DNA from: Rhodospirillales bacterium
GTDB lineage: Bacteria > Pseudomonadota > Alphaproteobacteria > Acetobacterales > Acetobacteraceae
Reading direction: 5' to 3'
Length of the DNA: 7,927 nucleotides
Assembly (NCBI GenBank): GCA_015654825.1
Contig: JAATGE010000274.1
Coordinates: 1-7,927, forward strand
Below are positions 4,958-7,927 of this stretch, piece after piece. Each line of letters opens with the position of its first letter. The first letter of the stretch is position 1. The position numbers were made by a program, and so were the translations under genes. The notes under the pieces were generated by a model. That model had not been told where the DNA came from. It did not search any database and saw nothing but the letters and a program-made list of their open reading frames with translations.

Positions 4958-7381
4958 GTGCGCAGCAGGTATTTCGGGGCGAGCGTGCTGGCGATGGTCG
5001 TCGCCCAGGCTGCCTTCGTTCGTGCCAACGCCCAAACCGTGCCGGTGCAGACCGCCGACGCCGGTTCGGCCCCCAAGGGCATCGAGGAGGTGCTCGTTAC
5101 CGCCTCCAAGCGCACCGAAAAACTCCAGAAGGTGCCGCAGAGCATCGAGGTGCTGGACAACAGGAAGCTGCGGCAGCTCGATATCACCGAGTTCCAGGAC
5201 TACATCAAATACGTCCCGAGCCTCGGCTCGCAGAACTTCGGCCCGAACGCGACGACCCTCTATCTGCGCGGCGTGGTTGATGGCGGCAACGCCAACCACT
5301 CCGGTCCGCTACCGACGGTCGGTTCCTACCTCGACGAAATGCCGACCACGACGATCGGCGGCACGCTCGACGTGCATTTGTACGACATGGCGCGCATCGA
5401 GGTGCTGGCCGGCCCGCAGGGCACGCTGTACGGCGCCAGTTCGGAATCCGGCACGGTGCGTTTCATCACCAACCAGCCGAACCCGTCGAAATTCGAGGCC
5501 GGCTACAGCCTGGAAGGAAATACCGTCGATCACGGCGGGCTCGGCGGCATCGCCGAGGGTTTTGTCAACATTCCGATTACCGACAAGGTCGCGCTGCGCC
5601 TGGTTGCCTATGACGAACACGATGCCGGCTTTATCGACAACGTTCCGGCGACCCGTACCTTCCCGACCGCCGCGGGCATCTTCGGGCCCGCCGCCGCCAC
5701 CATCAACAACGACAAGTTTGCCAAAAAGGATTTCAACCCGGCCGACACCGTCGGCGGCCGCGCCGCGCTGCGCATCGATCTGAACGAGGACTGGACCATC
5801 ACGCCGCAGGTGATCTTCCAGGACCAGCGCAATAACGGCACCTTCGCCTTCGAGCCGAGCGTCGGCGACCTCAAAGTGGAACGTTTCCAGCCGGATACGG
5901 CGCGCGACCGCTGGGTGCAGGCCGCCCTGAACGTCAGCGGCCATATCGGCGACTACACGCTGACCTATGCCGGTGGCTTTTTCGTGCGCGACGAGGTCAC
6001 CCAGACCGACTACACCGACTATTCGATCTTCTACGACCAGCCCAGGTTCGGTTCCTACGGCCTCTACTGGACCGGCAATGACGGCCTGCCGCTGAAGAAC
6101 CCGTCCCAGGAGATCGACGGAAAAGACCATTTCACCAAGGAAAGCAACGAAATCCGCCTGGCCTCCCCGGCGGACGACCGCCTGCGCTTCGTGATCGGCG
6201 CGTTCCAGGAAGAACAGGGCCACCGCATCATCCAGGACTACCTGATCCAGGACCTCGGCGACAGCATTACGGTGCCGGGCTGGAAGAACACGTGGTGGCT
6301 GACCGACCAGCAGCGCACCGACCGCGACGTCGCCGCGTTCGGCGAGGTGACCTACGACGTCACCGATAAATTCTCCATCCTCGGCGGCGTGCGGCCATAT
6401 TATTACGATAACTCACTGTATGGCTTCTTCGGCTTCTCGTCCGGCTTCAGTTCGCACACCGGCGTCGCCACCTGTACTCCGGGCAAGGTGTTCGAGGACG
6501 CGCCCTGCGTCGATCTCGACAAGCGCACGGTCGGTTCCGGTGAAACCCACAAGATCAACCTGACCTACAAGATCGATCCCGACAAGCTGATCTACTTCAC
6601 CTACTCCACCGGCTACCGGCCGGGCGGCATCAACCGCCGCGCCGACCAGGGGCTTTACGACAGCGACGAACTGATCAACTTCGAAGTCGGCTTCAAGAGC
6701 AGTTGGCTCGACCACCGGCTGACCTGGAACAGCGCGCTGTATGACGAGGACTGGAACCAGTTCCAATTCGCCTTCCTCGGGCTGAACAGTTTCACCATCG
6801 TGAAGAACGCGCCGTCCGCCAACATCAAGGGCGCCGAGACCGCGGTCGATTTTCGCGCCACCGACCAGTTGACGCTGGGCGGCGGCCTGACGCTGACCGA
6901 TGCGCGCCTGGCCAGCGCCTTCTGCACCGATTTCAACGGCACCGTGCTAGGCGGTTGCTCCGGCGCCAATGTCGATCCGGACTCGATTGCCGCGAAGGGC
7001 GCCGCCCTGCCCTTCACCCCCAGCGTCAAGGGTTACGCCACGGCGCGCTACACCTTCCCGATTTTCGACTGGGAAGGCTACCTGCAGGGTGACGTATCGT
7101 TCCAGAGCCGTGCCGAGGCTGGCCTGCGCACCTCCGACAAGGAACTTCTCGGCAGCATGCCGAGCTACGCGGTAGCCGGCCTTTCCGCGGGCGTGACGAA
7201 AAACCAGCTGACGCTGGACTTTTTCGTGAAAAACCTGGCCGACGAGCGCGGCGAGGAAAACCGCTACACCCCCTGCACGATCAACGTCTGCGCCGCCAAC
7301 GTCCCCGGCATCCCGAAAGCGCTTTACGTAGTCCCCATCGAGCCCTTAACCGTCGGCATCCGCCTGAGCCAGAGATTTTGA
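4958..7381 (+). CDS. TonB-dependent outer-membrane receptor
   Basis: The product is about 807 residues, an outer-membrane beta-barrel that imports a scarce ligand using TonB energy. A signal peptide spans residues 1-25 (positive RSRY start, hydrophobic core, cleavage after ANA). The TonB box is EEVLVTA (43-49). The plug follows (about 55-165), including VPQSIEVLDNRKLRQLDI, LYLRGV and GPQGTLYG (152-159) with SESGTVRFIT. The rest is barrel, ending YVVPIEPLTVGIRLSQRF with the terminal Phe expected for BAM recognition. Six cysteines form three close pairs: 506/517, 656/667 and 773/778. GTG 4958 was chosen as start because GGGGGG lies 9 bases upstream; a TTG at 4949 directly abuts that run and is less likely. 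The plug style resembles receptors common in sphingomonads and other Alphaproteobacteria. The ligand is unknown, and no nearby siderophore or vitamin gene helps. A TPR gene follows 82 bases downstream on the same strand. Confidence 0.93.
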   Translation: MRSRYFGASVLAMVVAQAAFVRANAQTVPVQTADAGSAPKGIEEVLVTASKRTEKLQKVPQSIEVLDNRKLRQLDITEFQDYIKYVPSLGSQNFGPNATTLYLRGVVDGGNANHSGPLPTVGSYLDEMPTTTIGGTLDVHLYDMARIEVLAGPQGTLYGASSESGTVRFITNQPNPSKFEAGYSLEGNTVDHGGLGGIAEGFVNIPITDKVALRLVAYDEHDAGFIDNVPATRTFPTAAGIFGPAAATINNDKFAKKDFNPADTVGGRAALRIDLNEDWTITPQVIFQDQRNNGTFAFEPSVGDLKVERFQPDTARDRWVQAALNVSGHIGDYTLTYAGGFFVRDEVTQTDYTDYSIFYDQPRFGSYGLYWTGNDGLPLKNPSQEIDGKDHFTKESNEIRLASPADDRLRFVIGAFQEEQGHRIIQDYLIQDLGDSITVPGWKNTWWLTDQQRTDRDVAAFGEVTYDVTDKFSILGGVRPYYYDNSLYGFFGFSSGFSSHTGVATCTPGKVFEDAPCVDLDKRTVGSGETHKINLTYKIDPDKLIYFTYSTGYRPGGINRRADQGLYDSDELINFEVGFKSSWLDHRLTWNSALYDEDWNQFQFAFLGLNSFTIVKNAPSANIKGAETAVDFRATDQLTLGGGLTLTDARLASAFCTDFNGTVLGGCSGANVDPDSIAAKGAALPFTPSVKGYATARYTFPIFDWEGYLQGDVSFQSRAEAGLRTSDKELLGSMPSYAVAGLSAGVTKNQLTLDFFVKNLADERGEENRYTPCTINVCAANVPGIPKALYVVPIEPLTVGIRLSQRF

Positions 7382-7392
7382 TTCGACAAATG

Positions 7393-7462
7393 AACAAAAG
7401 TTTTTTGGTTCTTTTTTTCAAAAAAGAACTTCTTTTTGAAAAAAGAAGCAAAATCTTTTGTT
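7393..7462 (+). terminator. AT-rich nested inverted repeat between receptor and TPR gene
   Basis: Outer arms AACAAAAG (7393-7400) and CTTTTGTT (7455-7462) enclose two consecutive hairpins: GTTCTTTTTTTCAAAAAAGAAC (about 7408-7429, cited by its arms GTTCTTTTTT/AAAAAAGAAC) and CTTCTTTTT/AAAAAAGAAG (about 7430-7449). T-runs are present on both strands. It starts 12 bases after the receptor stop, so it is well placed as a terminator, but its complexity and strong AT content look like a dispersed element. The next gene's ATG follows 1 base after it, which leaves no room for a Shine-Dalgarno. Confidence 0.55.
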
Positions 7463-7463
7463 A

Positions 7464-7927
7464 ATGGAGTCCGATCGCGTAGCCCCCGTCGCTGAGGCGC
7501 TTGCACATGCCGAGCGGCTGCTCGACCGCGCTGCGCCGCTGGCCGAGCAGCAGGCCCGCGCCATTCTGGACGCCGTCCCGGGCCACCCCCAAGCGGTACT
7601 TCTGCTCGGCATGGCCCGCCGGCGGCAGGGCGACAATCCTGAAGCGCGCCGCATTCTTCACGCCCTGGCACAGGCCCAGCCGCGCTCCGCCCACACCCAG
7701 TATGAACTCGCGCTCGCCCAGGCCGCCCTCGGCGAGGAAACCCTGGCCATCGCCGCGCTGCGCCGCGCCGTGGCGCTCGCCCCCAACATGGGCGACGCCT
7801 GGCGCACGCTAGGCGACATGCTGACCCTGGCCGGCGATGCCGCCGGCGCCGACCAGCCCTACGCCCGCCACATCCGCGCCGCCGTGCAGGACACCGACCT
7901 GATGCAGGCCGCGGACGCGCTGTGCCA
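7464..7927 (+). CDS. TPR-repeat protein, probably a TPR-sulfotransferase (3' end outside window)
   Basis: The first 154 residues are visible and the frame is open at the window end. After an N-terminal helical segment (ALAHAERLLDRAAPLAEQQARAIL, about 12-35) come tetratricopeptide repeats: about 42-74 (HPQAVLLLGMARRRQGD), about 75-108 (QYELALAQAALGEETLAIAALRRAVALAP) and about 109-142 (AWRTLGDMLTLAGDAAGAD). The order and wording match my memory of proteins with an N-terminal TPR array and a C-terminal PAPS-dependent sulfotransferase domain, often found next to TonB-dependent receptors in Alphaproteobacteria. The sulfotransferase part lies outside the window, so this is inference. ATG 7464 is the best start: it opens directly into family-like sequence, but the upstream bases are an AT-rich palindrome without a Shine-Dalgarno. 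TTG 7458 is a possible alternative. No signal peptide is seen. Confidence 0.8.
   Translation, partial: MESDRVAPVAEALAHAERLLDRAAPLAEQQARAILDAVPGHPQAVLLLGMARRRQGDNPEARRILHALAQAQPRSAHTQYELALAQAALGEETLAIAALRRAVALAPNMGDAWRTLGDMLTLAGDAAGADQPYARHIRAAVQDTDLMQAADALC

Noticed and set aside
5309..6223. A 304-codon open frame on the minus strand
   Set aside because: It is antisense to the TonB-dependent receptor, shows no recognisable motif, and follows from the GC-rich third positions of the real gene.
1..7927. CRISPR array, tRNA, rRNA, riboswitch, complete insertion sequence or phage genes
   Set aside because: No regularly spaced repeats, no cloverleaf or rRNA-like stretch, and no transposase or integrase motif could be found on either strand by reading.

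Overview
The window looks like a piece of an alphaproteobacterial chromosome, probably Rhodospirillales/Acetobacterales. The reasons are its high GC content (one recF line, 4021-4080, counts 83% GC), a RecF and a SecA of alphaproteobacterial type, a large TonB-dependent receptor followed by a TPR protein of the sulfotransferase-associated kind, and a dispersed repeat built on the palindrome GGGGCTCTGCCCC, which I associate from memory with that group. The taxonomic call is an inference; no rRNA or species marker is present.

Layout. Positions 2-946 (+) hold the C-terminal third of secA, ending in an intact zinc-binding tail. Positions 951-1670 are gene debris: a repeat unit just after secA, a second widespread palindromic repeat (1024-1060), a minus-strand hypothetical remnant, and the tail of an XRE-type regulator on the plus strand, joined at about 1486. 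A small coiled-coil protein gene with a perfect Shine-Dalgarno lies at 1673-1879 (-). Positions 1880-2387 are non-coding and hold three repeat units and a MITE-like element bounded by inverted repeats (2111-2381). A lipoprotein gene of clearly lower GC follows at 2388-3011 (-). Next come a strong 30-bp inverted repeat (3135-3216) and a relic gene (3213-3575, -) whose frame is intact over about 120 codons but carries three nonsense codons. recF lies at 3644-4792 (-), with its last codons and stop lying inside another repeat copy. A divergent TonB-dependent receptor (4958-7381, +) is followed, after an AT-rich nested inverted repeat, by the start of a TPR protein that runs off the window.

How the parts relate. 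SecA (protein export) and RecF (gap repair) are conserved housekeeping genes. The 2.7 kb between them is an accessory zone of relics, repeats and one probably acquired lipoprotein gene. The receptor and TPR gene may form an outer-membrane uptake locus, but the substrate cannot be read from the sequence. I found no convincing new multi-gene system. The most informative observations are the three-nonsense relic, the repeat family that sits at gene 3' ends (once supplying the end of recF), and the MITE-like element that encloses two copies of that repeat.
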